A DNA stretch of 64,000 bases from Pontibacter diazotrophicus (GTDB taxonomy: Bacteria > Bacteroidota > Bacteroidia > Cytophagales > Hymenobacteraceae). The notes beneath the pieces are model-generated. The model was given only the letters and a program-made list of their open reading frames with translations, searched no databases and was not told where the DNA came from. The stretch spans positions 390,043 through 454,042 of the forward strand of contig NZ_QRGR01000001.1 of NCBI RefSeq assembly GCF_003367245.1, written 5' to 3'. The position numbers were made by a program, and so were the translations under genes. This document shows positions 8,140 to 17,445 of this stretch, piece by piece (position 1 is the stretch's first letter; every line of letters starts with the position of its first letter).

Positions 8140-9672
8140 CTAGTTTTGGGCTACCAGTCCTGTTACTTCAGCTTTATTCAATTTCAGGGCTTTTATCAGG
8201 CGGTTGCCATAGTCGGCGTCGGCCTGGTAGAAGTAGCTCACCATTTTGTTCACAATCTCCTTATTGCTTACCTGCCCGAGGTCACCAGCCAGGTTGCTGA
8301 TCAGGTGCTTCTTGTCGCTTTCAGAAAGAGAGCGGTACAGTTCACCAGCCTGCGCGAAGTTGTTCTCCTTGGAAATAACACGCTGCATGGTCTCCGCATC
8401 GATTTTGCGGGTAGCGTACTCATACTGCTTGTTATCAGTATAAGTGCCTTGCCTGGTTACACTTGGTTCGTAGTTGATGTTGGAATTCTTGCCTCGGTCG
8501 CTGTGCAAACCGTTCTGGTTGTTGCTGTTCACCTCCACTTTTGGGGCATTTACAGCAATGCGCTGGAAGTTAGCGCCCAGGCGGTAACGCTGCGTGTCGA
8601 AGTAGGAGAACACACGCCCCTGCAGCAACTTATCTTCAGATGGCTCGATGCCCGGTACCAGTGTGCCCGGCGAGAAGGCTGCCTGCTCTACTTCTTCGAA
8701 GAAGTTGCCTGGGATACGGTTCAGCGTCATTTTACCGATTTTCATACTCGGCGCAACGGACTCAGGCCAAATCTTAGTAGGGTCCAGCGGGTTAAAGTCG
8801 AACTTATCCAGGTCCTCCGGTTTTATCATCTGCACAGAAAGCTCCCAAGACGGGAAGTTGCCTTTGTTGATCTGCTCGTACAGGTCAGACGTAGCGTGTG
8901 AGTGGTTTTTGCCTTGTACCTGAGAGGCCTCTGCAGCTGTCAGGCTTTTCACGCCCTGCAGCGTTGTCCACTTATACTTCACATAGGTTACCTCACCCTG
9001 TGCGTTCACCCACTTAAAGGCGTGCACCCCGAAGCCGTCTATCTGGCGGTGGTTAGCAGGAGTACCCAGGTCGGTGTACAGGTAGGTAAGCATGTTGGTG
9101 GCCTCCGGCTGGTGCGAAAGGAAATCGAACACGCGGTTCTGGTCCTGTTTGTTATACATGGGTGACGGCTTGAAAGAGTGCACCATATCCGGGAACTTCA
9201 TCGCGTCGCGGATAAAGAACACAGGCAGGTTGTTACCAACCAGATCGTAGTTGCCCTGGTCAGTGTAGAACTTAACGGCAAAACCACGTGGGTCGCGCAG
9301 TGTTTCAGGAGAGCCCTGCTCGTGCACTACAGTAGAGAAGCGAACGAAAAGCGGTGTTGTTTTGCCCTTCGTGTTGAATAGGGAAGCTTTGGTATACTTT
9401 GAGAAGTCGCCGTAGCTCTCGAACTCACCATAAGCGCCGGCGCCACGTGCGTGCACCACGCGCTCAGGTATACGCTCTCTGTCGAAAGAGGCCAGTTTCT
9501 CGATCAGGTGAACGTCTTCCAATAGCACTGGTCCGTTCTCACCGGCTGTTTTAGAACTCTGGTTGTTGCCAACCGGGGCACCTGTATTGGTCGTTAATGG
9601 CTTCTGCTGCGCAAAAGACATTTGCCCGGATGCCAAAAGTGTTACTCCAAGTAATAGTACTTTTCTTAACAT
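8140..9672 (-). CDS. Exported heme catalase
   Basis: This 510-residue monofunctional heme catalase converts hydrogen peroxide to water and oxygen. It begins with a clear Sec signal peptide (MLRKVLLLGVTLLASGQMSFAQ), so it should act in the periplasm or outside the cell, whereas most catalases are cytosolic. Catalytic His at about residue 74 lies in RVVHARGAGAYGEFE, the distal Asn at about 147 in VGNNLPVFF, and the proximal heme-ligand Tyr at about 357 in GRVFSYFDTQRYRLG. Length and motifs are those of the small-subunit clade. It lies upstream of hemA on the same strand, an apt neighbour because catalase needs heme. An inverted repeat sits directly upstream of the start codon. Confidence 0.95.
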   Translation of the reverse strand: MLRKVLLLGVTLLASGQMSFAQQKPLTTNTGAPVGNNQSSKTAGENGPVLLEDVHLIEKLASFDRERIPERVVHARGAGAYGEFESYGDFSKYTKASLFNTKGKTTPLFVRFSTVVHEQGSPETLRDPRGFAVKFYTDQGNYDLVGNNLPVFFIRDAMKFPDMVHSFKPSPMYNKQDQNRVFDFLSHQPEATNMLTYLYTDLGTPANHRQIDGFGVHAFKWVNAQGEVTYVKYKWTTLQGVKSLTAAEASQVQGKNHSHATSDLYEQINKGNFPSWELSVQMIKPEDLDKFDFNPLDPTKIWPESVAPSMKIGKMTLNRIPGNFFEEVEQAAFSPGTLVPGIEPSEDKLLQGRVFSYFDTQRYRLGANFQRIAVNAPKVEVNSNNQNGLHSDRGKNSNINYEPSVTRQGTYTDNKQYEYATRKIDAETMQRVISKENNFAQAGELYRSLSESDKKHLISNLAGDLGQVSNKEIVNKMVSYFYQADADYGNRLIKALKLNKAEVTGLVAQN

Positions 9673-9673
9673 G

Positions 9674-9706
9674 TTTGTGATGTGTTTTAAATATTGACAT
9701 CACAAA
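9674..9706 (-). promoter_or_regulatory. Inverted repeat adjoining the catalase start codon
   Basis: TTTGTGATGT (9674-9683) and ACATCACAAA (9697-9706) are perfect 10-base inverted arms around a 13-base AT-rich spacer. The element ends two bases from the catalase ATG on the minus strand, so it could be a repressor operator or a leader hairpin that hides the translation start. Confidence 0.45.
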
Positions 9707-10216
9707 ATTGTGTCACCTGTGCCTATAGAACAAATCGATAATTACGATGAAGTTATAGGTTGTTTCTATATTAAGTAGAGATGTTTATAGATGAAGTAGT
9801 TACCTGTAGGCAGAACGAACAGCTTAGCATAAACACGCTAAAAGATTTATGCTAAGCTGACGTGCTCACCAACATTTGAGCCAGGGACACAGAGGTTATT
9901 CTCTTCCTATGCCATGTGTCTTCCTCTTTTCCCCTGTAGCAAGCAGTTCTATGTTGTAATGAAAAGCAGCTTATTTATCTGAAATACGCCTGAGGGAGGG
10001 AGAGCGATGTTAGAATACCTTAATAAAATGGTAAGAAGCAACTCGGAAGGAAATAATCAATGCTATTCCTTTGATAAAAATCAAGTGTGAGTTAGTACTC
10101 ACATCATGTAAAGCTGAATTAATGCCATGAGGTGGTTTAATGCTGCTGTTTGCGGAGGAAACCATAATTGTTCACTATTTATCATATGTAATGCACAAAC
10201 TAATACTGTTAACATA
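9707..10216. other. Intergenic region with a 13-bp palindrome
   Basis: This divergent region lies between the catalase gene and the first susC. No gene is supported. AGCTTAGCATAAA (9821-9833) and TTTATGCTAAGCT (9846-9858) form perfect arms with a 12-base loop. No T-run adjoins either side, so a regulatory site or isolated repeat fits better than a terminator. Confidence 0.5.
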
Positions 10217-13200
10217 ATGAAAAGATCATCACATTATTTGCAAAGTATTGTGCTGGCATCGCTGCTAATAGGGTTTGGGCCTACGAAGGCTCAAACTGTG
10301 GCGGTTGCACTGCCTCGCTCGTCAGGAGCAGTTTATAGCCAGCCAGCCAACTTACCTCCCAAAGATGTTCTTGCAGAAGAGCAGATTAACAGGCAAACAG
10401 ATGTTACTGTTACCGGTAAAGTAACAGGAGAAACCGGTGATGGGCTGCCTGGCGTTACCGTCATGCTGAAAGGTACCAACACAGGGGTTACCACTGATGT
10501 GGATGGAAACTACCGGTTGAATGTTCCGAATGGCAGCGGCACGTTAGTTTTTTCTTATATCGGCTATGAGCCACAGGAGGTGCCCGTAAATAACAGGGCT
10601 GCCATCAACATTTCATTAGCACCAGACACCGAGGCACTGGAAGAAGTGGTAGTCATAGGCTATGGCTCACAAAAGAAAAGGGAAGTCACAGGTGCCGTGG
10701 CGTCTGTGAAGCCGGAAGACTTTAACCAGGGAGCCGTAACGGATGCGATGCAGTTGGTGCAGGGCAAAGTAGCAGGACTTTCTGTTACCCGTACAAATGG
10801 CGGCGACCCGACCTCTGGCCTTGAAATCCGCCTGCGCGGTACTTCCAGCCTTACCAATTCAGGCCAGGCACCTCTCATTGTAGTGGATGGTATACCTGGT
10901 GGTAGCCTGGAAGCTATTTCTCCTGATGATATTGCTTCCATCGATATCCTGAAAGATGGTTCTGCGGCAGCTATCTACGGAACCAGGGGGACGAACGGGG
11001 TTATCCTGATTACCACCAAACAAGGTAAGAAGGGAGCGATGCAGGTCGCTTATTCAGGCAGAGCTTATACAGAGTCTACACTTAGAAGAGTTGAAGTTCT
11101 CAGTGCCGCAGAGTATAGGGAGATGAAAGAGAGGCTGAGTGTTACGCGTCCTGATGTTGCCAGCAGTATGATTGACTACGGTGCCTCTACTGACTGGTAC
11201 GATGAGATTACCAGAACACCGCTTAGCCACCTGCATAACCTGTCCTTAAGCGGCGGAATGGAGAACACCACCTACCGGCTGTCCATGTTCTATGTGGATC
11301 ATGAAGGAATTCTGCTTAACTCAAACAAAGAGGAGTACCGGGCCAACCTGAACATGAGCCAGCGTGCCCTGAACGACAAGCTGCAGTTTACCGCCCAGTT
11401 GGGTATGGCGAATGTCAAGCAAAATCCTGTAGACTATAACGCCATGCGGCAGGTTGTGCAACGCAACCCGACGGAGCCTGTCTACGACGAAGATGGTAAT
11501 CTAACGGAGTTTATCGGCGCGTGGCAGTATGACAACCCGGTGGGTATCTTAACAGAGCGTGTACGGGACGATGCCGGGTCCAGGCTGTTCGGTAACCTGG
11601 GAGTGAACTTTGATCTGACCGATGAAATAAGGGTCGGTGTGCTGGGAGGCCTGCAGACATACCGTGCGCAAAACGGATACTATGAGCCTAGTTATTCCTA
11701 CCCACAGCAGTTGGCAAACCTGGGCGGTTTTGCCTCACGTAATTCGGAGGTCAGAACGACGGAGACACTAGAGTCAACAATAGAGTGGATGAAGAGCTTT
11801 TCTGAGCACAGCATCAACCTTATTGGTGGTTATTCTTTTCAGGAGTTCGGAGCCGAAGGGTTCAATGCCGGGAACAGCAATTTTATCACAGATGACTTTG
11901 CCTACAATAACATCGGGTCAGGCACTTACTTAACTGATGGCAGGGCCAGCATGGGTTCCTTTAAGAATGAGAGCCGTCTGGTGGGCTTCTTTGCCCGTGG
12001 CGCCTACAATTTCCGTGGACGGTATTTCCTGTTTGCCAGCGTGCGACGCGAAGGGTCTTCTAAGTTTGGAGCAAACAACAAATGGGGTACGTTCCCGGCT
12101 GTCTCTGCCGGTTGGGATATAACACAGGAAGATTTCCTGAGCGGTGTTCCGAACCTGAACCTACTGAAGTTGCGTGCCGGCTATGGCGTTACAGGTAACC
12201 AGGGTATCGATCCTTACCTGTCGCTGCAGCGTTTGGGTGCATCAGGCCTCTTCTACTACAACGGAGAGTTTATTCCGGGGTATCAGCCTGTCAGCAATCC
12301 AAACCCGAACCTGAAGTGGGAGACGAAGCATGAGTATAACGTAGGTGTGGACTGGGCTGTATTAGGAAACAGAATCAGCGGTACGGTTGACTGGTACCTG
12401 CGCGATACCCGCGACCTGCTGCTCAATTACAATGTGCCGACTCCTCCGAACTTGTTTACCTCCACGCTAGCAAACGTAGGATCGCTGCGCAATACCGGTA
12501 TCGAGCTTACCATTAACGCCATTCCGGTGCAAACGGAAGGCTTCCAGTGGAGTGTAGACTTTAACATCGACCATCGCAGAAACAAACTGCTGTCGCTCTC
12601 CAACGAGTTCTACTCGCTTGACTACAGAAACATCGGCGACATAGGCCCTCCGGGTATCAGTGCCTGGACGCACCAGTTGCGGGAAGGAGCCCCTCTGGGC
12701 ATCATTCATGGATTAGTGTATGAGGGCTTAACCGATGACGGACAATGGATATACCGGGACTATGACCCCAGAACAGGGGAGTCAGACGATGAGATCAACA
12801 TCGATGACAGAGCGGACATTGGCAACGGTATTCCGGATTACTACATGGGTCTGACCAACACGTTCAAGTATGGCAACTTCGACCTGACGGTGATGGCCAG
12901 AGGGATGTTCGGGCATCAGATCATTAACACAAAGCGCATCTGGCATGATAATCCAAAGTTCCTGCCCCGTAACATCATGCGCTCTGCAATGGATTCTCAG
13001 CTTTGGGACGATCCGGATTTCTCAAGCTATTATGTGGAGGACGGTGACTTTGTTAAAATCGACAACATCACCCTGGGCTACAACCTGCCGCTGCAGAACA
13101 AGTGGATCAAGTCAAGCCGCTTTTACCTGACAGGCAACAACATGTTTGTGATAACAGGCTACCAGGGAGTTGACCCTGAGGTAGCGATTGGTGGGCTGGA

Positions 13201-13273
13201 GCCAGGAAGCGACAACAGGTTTGATTATCCGAGCACGCGCATGTATACAGCCGGCATTAACCTTACATTCTAA
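10217..13273 (+). CDS. SusC/RagA-family TonB-dependent glycan transporter
   Basis: This 1018-residue outer-membrane transporter imports oligosaccharides using TonB energy. I start it at the ATG at 10217, which gives a signal peptide beginning MKRSSHYLQS; the longer frame from 10127 adds 30 unlikely residues. A carboxypeptidase-regulatory-like domain follows (about 55-145, with VTGKVTGETGDGLPGVTVMLKGT), then the family motif EALEEVVVIGYGSQKKREVTGAV. A plug domain comes next (SIDILKDGSAAAIYGTRGTNGVILITTK), then a barrel ending in the aromatic TAGINLTF. Thirteen bases later comes its SusD partner. Downstream GH29, GH30, sulfatase and dehydrogenase genes indicate a fucose- or galactose-type substrate, which is inference. 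Confidence 0.96.
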   Translation: MKRSSHYLQSIVLASLLIGFGPTKAQTVAVALPRSSGAVYSQPANLPPKDVLAEEQINRQTDVTVTGKVTGETGDGLPGVTVMLKGTNTGVTTDVDGNYRLNVPNGSGTLVFSYIGYEPQEVPVNNRAAINISLAPDTEALEEVVVIGYGSQKKREVTGAVASVKPEDFNQGAVTDAMQLVQGKVAGLSVTRTNGGDPTSGLEIRLRGTSSLTNSGQAPLIVVDGIPGGSLEAISPDDIASIDILKDGSAAAIYGTRGTNGVILITTKQGKKGAMQVAYSGRAYTESTLRRVEVLSAAEYREMKERLSVTRPDVASSMIDYGASTDWYDEITRTPLSHLHNLSLSGGMENTTYRLSMFYVDHEGILLNSNKEEYRANLNMSQRALNDKLQFTAQLGMANVKQNPVDYNAMRQVVQRNPTEPVYDEDGNLTEFIGAWQYDNPVGILTERVRDDAGSRLFGNLGVNFDLTDEIRVGVLGGLQTYRAQNGYYEPSYSYPQQLANLGGFASRNSEVRTTETLESTIEWMKSFSEHSINLIGGYSFQEFGAEGFNAGNSNFITDDFAYNNIGSGTYLTDGRASMGSFKNESRLVGFFARGAYNFRGRYFLFASVRREGSSKFGANNKWGTFPAVSAGWDITQEDFLSGVPNLNLLKLRAGYGVTGNQGIDPYLSLQRLGASGLFYYNGEFIPGYQPVSNPNPNLKWETKHEYNVGVDWAVLGNRISGTVDWYLRDTRDLLLNYNVPTPPNLFTSTLANVGSLRNTGIELTINAIPVQTEGFQWSVDFNIDHRRNKLLSLSNEFYSLDYRNIGDIGPPGISAWTHQLREGAPLGIIHGLVYEGLTDDGQWIYRDYDPRTGESDDEINIDDRADIGNGIPDYYMGLTNTFKYGNFDLTVMARGMFGHQIINTKRIWHDNPKFLPRNIMRSAMDSQLWDDPDFSSYYVEDGDFVKIDNITLGYNLPLQNKWIKSSRFYLTGNNMFVITGYQGVDPEVAIGGLEPGSDNRFDYPSTRMYTAGINLTF

Positions 13274-13286
13274 GAATCTGGAGATC

Positions 13287-14834
13287 ATGAAAAAGAAACT
13301 GTTTATAATTTTGGCTTTAGCAGGCTTTAGCTCCTGTACAGACTTAGATGAAGAAGTTTACGATACCATCATAAGCGACAACTTCTATCAGACAGAAAGA
13401 CAGGCGCTGGCAGCAGCTGGTCCTGTATACTCTAATCTGAGGGCCTACCAGAACCCGGAAAGTGTCTGGGGACTGAATACTTTCACTACCGATGAAATTG
13501 TGCTCCCTACCAGGGGCAACAACTGGTACAACGGAGGTATGTTTCAGCGCTATCATAAGCAAGAGTGGAATGCCTCAGAGGCGAACATCAACAACTCCTG
13601 GGTCTTTGTCTTTAACAACATCAACACCTGTAACCGGCTGCTCTTTCAGTTCGAGAAAATCGAGAACAAGAGCGATGCCCTGCTAGCTGTTATGAAAGAG
13701 ATCAGGGGAATGCGTGCGTTCTACTACTTTCTCGGGATGGACCTTTTCGGCAATGTTCCGATTGTAGACCGCTTTGATGTTCCCGCTGATTATGCGCCTG
13801 CTAATCAATCCCGGGAAGAGGTCTTCAGGTTTATTGAAAGCGAGCTTTTAGCCGTAATACCTGAGTTGCCTGTGGCCATGGACATGACGACTTACGGCCG
13901 TTTCCACCGTTGGGCAGCCTATGCCACACTGGCGAAACTGTACTTAAACGCCGAAGTGTATACCGGTCAGCCAATGTGGGATGAGTGCATAGAGGCCTGT
14001 GACGCCATCATCAACGCCGGCGAGTTCCAATTGTCCAGCGACTTCTACTCCAACTTTGCCGTGCAGAACGAAGGGTCGCAGGAGAACATTTTTGTGATTC
14101 CGTTTGATGTAAACCTGCCCCAGGATTGGGGAAGCGGCGGTATCACCTCCCGCATGTTCTCGCATTACCTCTGGACATTGCATGGCGACGGCACCAGGGC
14201 GTTTAACACCCAGCAAGGCGGGTGGAATGGCTTTGCAGCAGTTCCTTCCTTTTACACATCCTATGACCCTGAAGATGCCCGCCGTAACGTGTGGCTCGTG
14301 GGACAACAGTATTCCTCCAGCGGAGAGATGCTTTATAACACAGCGGAAATGGCCGGAATACCGCTTGTTTATACTGTGGAAATCAACTCTCTTGAGCAAG
14401 CGAAGGAAAATGAGGGTGCGCGCCTGGCGAAGTACGATTACACAGGGGCAGAGAATTTTACCATGTCAAATGACTTCGTTCTTTTCCGCTATGCTGATAT
14501 TCTCCTGATGAAGGCGGAGGCCCTGATGCGTAAAAACGGAGGTGCTACACCAGAGGCGGTGGAGCTGGTCAACATGGTGCGGTCCCGCGCGTTCCAGGGA
14601 AATGAAGAGAAAGCCTATACCATGGGAACACTCACACTCGATGCGCTTTTAGCAGAGCGGGGTTGGGAGTTTGCCGGGGAAGGATGGCGCAGAAATGACC
14701 TGGTACGTTTCGGTGAGTATACCGAGCCATGGGATTTTAAACCAAACTCGACACCAGCTACCAGAACTATTTTCCCCATTCCGCAGGCACAGCTAAATGC
14801 CAATCCTAACCTGGTACAGAATCCAGGGTATTAG
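13287..14834 (+). CDS. SusD/RagB-family glycan-binding lipoprotein
   Basis: This 515-residue lipoprotein pairs with the SusC encoded upstream and caps its barrel on the cell surface to capture glycans. The ATG at 13287 gives the lipoprotein signal MKKKLFIILALAGFSSC, with Cys as the lipidation site; a longer frame from 13188 overlaps susC and is unlikely. The tetratricopeptide-like SusD fold is indicated by RQALAAAGPVYSNLR, MKEIRGMRAFYYFLGMDLFGNVPIVDRF and the C-terminal FAGEGWRRNDLVRFG followed by FPIPQAQLNANPNLVQNPGY. The two genes lie 13 bases apart and are surely co-transcribed. A strong hairpin follows the stop. Confidence 0.96.
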   Translation: MKKKLFIILALAGFSSCTDLDEEVYDTIISDNFYQTERQALAAAGPVYSNLRAYQNPESVWGLNTFTTDEIVLPTRGNNWYNGGMFQRYHKQEWNASEANINNSWVFVFNNINTCNRLLFQFEKIENKSDALLAVMKEIRGMRAFYYFLGMDLFGNVPIVDRFDVPADYAPANQSREEVFRFIESELLAVIPELPVAMDMTTYGRFHRWAAYATLAKLYLNAEVYTGQPMWDECIEACDAIINAGEFQLSSDFYSNFAVQNEGSQENIFVIPFDVNLPQDWGSGGITSRMFSHYLWTLHGDGTRAFNTQQGGWNGFAAVPSFYTSYDPEDARRNVWLVGQQYSSSGEMLYNTAEMAGIPLVYTVEINSLEQAKENEGARLAKYDYTGAENFTMSNDFVLFRYADILLMKAEALMRKNGGATPEAVELVNMVRSRAFQGNEEKAYTMGTLTLDALLAERGWEFAGEGWRRNDLVRFGEYTEPWDFKPNSTPATRTIFPIPQAQLNANPNLVQNPGY

Positions 14835-14851
14835 CATGATGATGAGGTACA

Positions 14852-14882
14852 AAGGGCTGTCTTACTTCCTAAGACAGCCCTT
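14852..14882 (+). terminator. Hairpin after susD
   Basis: AAGGGCTGTCTTA (14852-14864) and TAAGACAGCCCTT (14870-14882) form a perfect 13-bp stem with a five-base loop, 17 bases after the susD stop. The following sequence is only mildly T-rich, so it may attenuate transcription instead of fully ending it before GH29. Confidence 0.65.
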
Positions 14883-14959
14883 ACCTTGCATGTATATCTA
14901 TCAAAACTGCTGGTGACACTTATTTCAGGCGGGCATTTTGTCCTGCAAATTTCACACTT

Positions 14960-16477
14960 ATGAGAAACACTGTTATCGCTTTGGGCCTTGCGACGGGTTT
15001 ATTTATTGGAGGCTGTACAGGCTCTAAACCTTCTGCGAGTGCTCCTGCGCCTATTACCTACACACCGGATTGGACGTCTTTGGCACAGTACAATGAGCAG
15101 CCGGAGTGGTTTAAAGATGCTAAATTTGGTGTCTATTTCCATTGGGGTATCTTGTCTGTGCCGGCCTTTGCCAACGACTGGTACCCACGCAACATGCACG
15201 TGGTAGGCTCACCGGAATACCAGCATCACCTGGAAACGTATGGGCATCCCTCCAAATTCGGCTACCATGATTTTGTGCCGATGTTCAAAGCTGAAAAATT
15301 TGATGCAGAGGAGTGGGCGACGTTGTTCAAAAAAGCTGGGGCACAGTTTGCGGGGCCTATGGCAGAGCACCATGAAGGCTTTTCCATGTGGGCAAGCAAA
15401 GTCACTCCCTGGAATGTAAAAGACATGGGACCTAAACGGGATGTCATGGCCGAACTGGAGAAAGCCATCCATGGGAGGGGCATGAAGCTGATGACCACTT
15501 TCCACATGGCCCGGAATCTTCAGCTTTATGCAGACAACCCAGAGGCGAAAACAGACAAAAGCTACTTTCCTTACGAGGCGGATATGCCTACTTCTTCTAC
15601 CGACCCGCAGCTAAGGCTGCTATACGGAAACATTCCGGCGGAGGAGTTCTATCAAAACTGGAAAGCCAAGCTGGTGGAAGTAATTGACAACTACAGCCCT
15701 GATATTATTTATTTTGACGGCATGGAGGGTAAGATTCCTGAAAAGTATAAGCAGGAATTTGTGGCGCATTACTTTAACAAAGCCAACGAGCAGGGAAAGC
15801 AGGTCGTTATCACGCACAAAAGCGATGACTTTCCGGACGAGGTCAGCATCAAAGACTTTGAAAAGGGACGGATGAATGAGATTACCCCGGATACCTGGTT
15901 AACTGATGAAACTATAAGTACAGGCAGCTGGAGTTACATAAATGATTTGCAGCTAAAGCCTACTGCCGATATTATTCATGTACTGGCAGACATTGTGAGC
16001 AAGAATGGTGTGATGGTGCTGAACATCTCTCCGAAAGCAGATGGCGAAATACCGCAGGACCAGCAGCAGGCATTGCTTCAAATAGGAGACTGGTTGAATG
16101 AACACGGGGAAGCAATTTATGCGACACGTCCCTGGATAGTGTATGGAGAAGGGCCAACAAAGCTGGAAAAAGCCGGTCATTTTTTGCCTGTTGTCAAATA
16201 CACGCCACAGGATGTCCGGTATACCATGAAAGGCAATACCATATATGCCATTGTGCTTGGTTGGCCCGGAGGCAACCAGCAGGTGCTGCTGGAGTCCTTT
16301 GCAAAAGACAAGCTGAAGGGAAACCTGAAAATCAAGCGTGTCTCTATGCTGGGTTCGCCGGATAAGATAAAACATACCTGGCAGGACAACGGACTCACCC
16401 TGACAACGCCATCTGAACAGGTGAATGACATGGCGGTGGTCTTCAAGATAGAGACAAAGGGAAAAGCTGAGCTATAA
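14960..16477 (+). CDS. GH29 alpha-L-fucosidase-type lipoprotein
   Basis: This 505-residue glycoside hydrolase has a lipoprotein signal ending LFIGGC (Cys at residue 19) and a GH29 TIM barrel. Family marks are WFKDAKFGVYFHWGILSVPAF, NDWYPRNM, a His pair in AEHHEGFSMWAS, and the nucleophile Asp at about residue 253 in DIIYFDGMEG. A C-terminal beta domain completes the usual length. GH29 enzymes retain configuration and release terminal alpha-L-fucose; some also act on alpha-L-galactosides. The second option deserves attention because LgoD-like and UxaA-like genes for L-galactonate breakdown lie downstream. It is probably anchored at the outer membrane. Its stop is two bases from the stop of the convergent AraC gene. 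Confidence 0.93.
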   Translation: MRNTVIALGLATGLFIGGCTGSKPSASAPAPITYTPDWTSLAQYNEQPEWFKDAKFGVYFHWGILSVPAFANDWYPRNMHVVGSPEYQHHLETYGHPSKFGYHDFVPMFKAEKFDAEEWATLFKKAGAQFAGPMAEHHEGFSMWASKVTPWNVKDMGPKRDVMAELEKAIHGRGMKLMTTFHMARNLQLYADNPEAKTDKSYFPYEADMPTSSTDPQLRLLYGNIPAEEFYQNWKAKLVEVIDNYSPDIIYFDGMEGKIPEKYKQEFVAHYFNKANEQGKQVVITHKSDDFPDEVSIKDFEKGRMNEITPDTWLTDETISTGSWSYINDLQLKPTADIIHVLADIVSKNGVMVLNISPKADGEIPQDQQQALLQIGDWLNEHGEAIYATRPWIVYGEGPTKLEKAGHFLPVVKYTPQDVRYTMKGNTIYAIVLGWPGGNQQVLLESFAKDKLKGNLKIKRVSMLGSPDKIKHTWQDNGLTLTTPSEQVNDMAVVFKIETKGKAEL

Positions 16478-16479
16478 AC

Positions 16480-17355
16480 TCAGGCCTCCACTTTTAGGTA
16501 CTCGTTCTGGTAAGTTTGTGGGGTTTTACCCATAATTTGCTTAAAGTTCTTGTGGAAGCAACTGAAGTTGTTGAACCCGCTTTCAAAGCAAAGCTGCTTG
16601 ATGCTCAGTTTGTCGTCAACCAGCAGTTTACAGGCGTACCCCACCCGTATCTCCGTCAGAAACTGTGAGTAGGTTTTGCCGGTTCGGTCTTTGAAGTAGC
16701 GGCAAAACGAATTGGGGGTCATGCCGGCGGTGTCGGCAATTTCCTCGAGGGGTATTTTTCTCTTAAAGTGGGAAAGGGTGTGTTCATAGATGGCGTTGAT
16801 GCGCTCATTTTCTGCATCGGAAAGGTCTGCCTGGAAGCCCAAAGAGGAAAGCAGGGTTAGCTCGTCCTGCTCAGCAATGGCCAGGAGGCACTTTAGCAGG
16901 GCGATTATCCGGTATACGCCTGTTTTCTGGTGTGCTTTGCGCATCAGCCTGCTCACTTTTTTGCCCGCCGCACCCGTGACCATAATTCCTCTCCTGGCTT
17001 TGTCCAGCAACACTTTTAGCTGCTTGTTTTCCGGCAGGTTGAGGAAGCGGTCTCCCCAGAAGTTCTCTTTGAAGTGGATGGTAGTGGAATAGGCGACGGA
17101 GTTGTCCTTGTCGTGCAGGTATACATCATCAAAGCGCCAGTAGTGCGGCAGATTAGCGCCCACCAGCACAACATCATCAGGGCCAAACCGCAGGATGCTG
17201 TCACCGACAAACTGCAGGCCATGGCCTTTATGAAAGTGTATCAATTCCACTTCAGGGTGGAAATGCCACCTGTTGTTCATATAGGGAATGATGTTATGGC
17301 GTATGCAAAAAGAGTTGGTCGGTTCTGTGGCAACCTTGAGTAGCTGGGGTTTCAT
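16480..17355 (-). CDS. AraC-family transcriptional regulator
   Basis: This 291-residue regulator has an N-terminal cupin-like sensing domain (about 10-110, with RWHFHPEVELIHFHKGHGLQF and VLVGANLPHYWR) and a C-terminal pair of helix-turn-helix motifs. The C-terminal part carries IPLEEIADTAGMTPNSFCRYFK and YACKLLVDDKLSIKQLCFESGF, ending in GKTPQTYQNEYL. I chose the ATG at 17355; the frame extends to 17439 with hydrophobic residues that would be odd for a cytosolic regulator. It is divergent from the LgoD-like gene by 90 bases and convergent with GH29, so it probably controls this sugar-catabolic locus in response to a sugar or sugar acid. Confidence 0.93.
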   Translation of the reverse strand: MKPQLLKVATEPTNSFCIRHNIIPYMNNRWHFHPEVELIHFHKGHGLQFVGDSILRFGPDDVVLVGANLPHYWRFDDVYLHDKDNSVAYSTTIHFKENFWGDRFLNLPENKQLKVLLDKARRGIMVTGAAGKKVSRLMRKAHQKTGVYRIIALLKCLLAIAEQDELTLLSSLGFQADLSDAENERINAIYEHTLSHFKRKIPLEEIADTAGMTPNSFCRYFKDRTGKTYSQFLTEIRVGYACKLLVDDKLSIKQLCFESGFNNFSCFHKNFKQIMGKTPQTYQNEYLKVEA

Positions 17356-17445
17356 CTTGTTTGTAAGCTGTATTTGCTTAAAAATAAGCTTTAATAAATA
17401 TAATACCATAACAATCAGGTAATTCCTGCAAGAGAACACACGCTG

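Noticed and set aside
8077..8901. 274-codon plus-strand frame opposite the catalase gene
   Set aside because: It runs antisense to clear catalase motifs and has no family resemblance; high GC at third positions of the real gene keeps the opposite frame open.
16475..16482. Possible missing terminator between GH29 and AraC
   Set aside because: The two stops are only two bases apart, so no terminator can be placed there; overlapping 3' ends of convergent genes are common and not by themselves remarkable.
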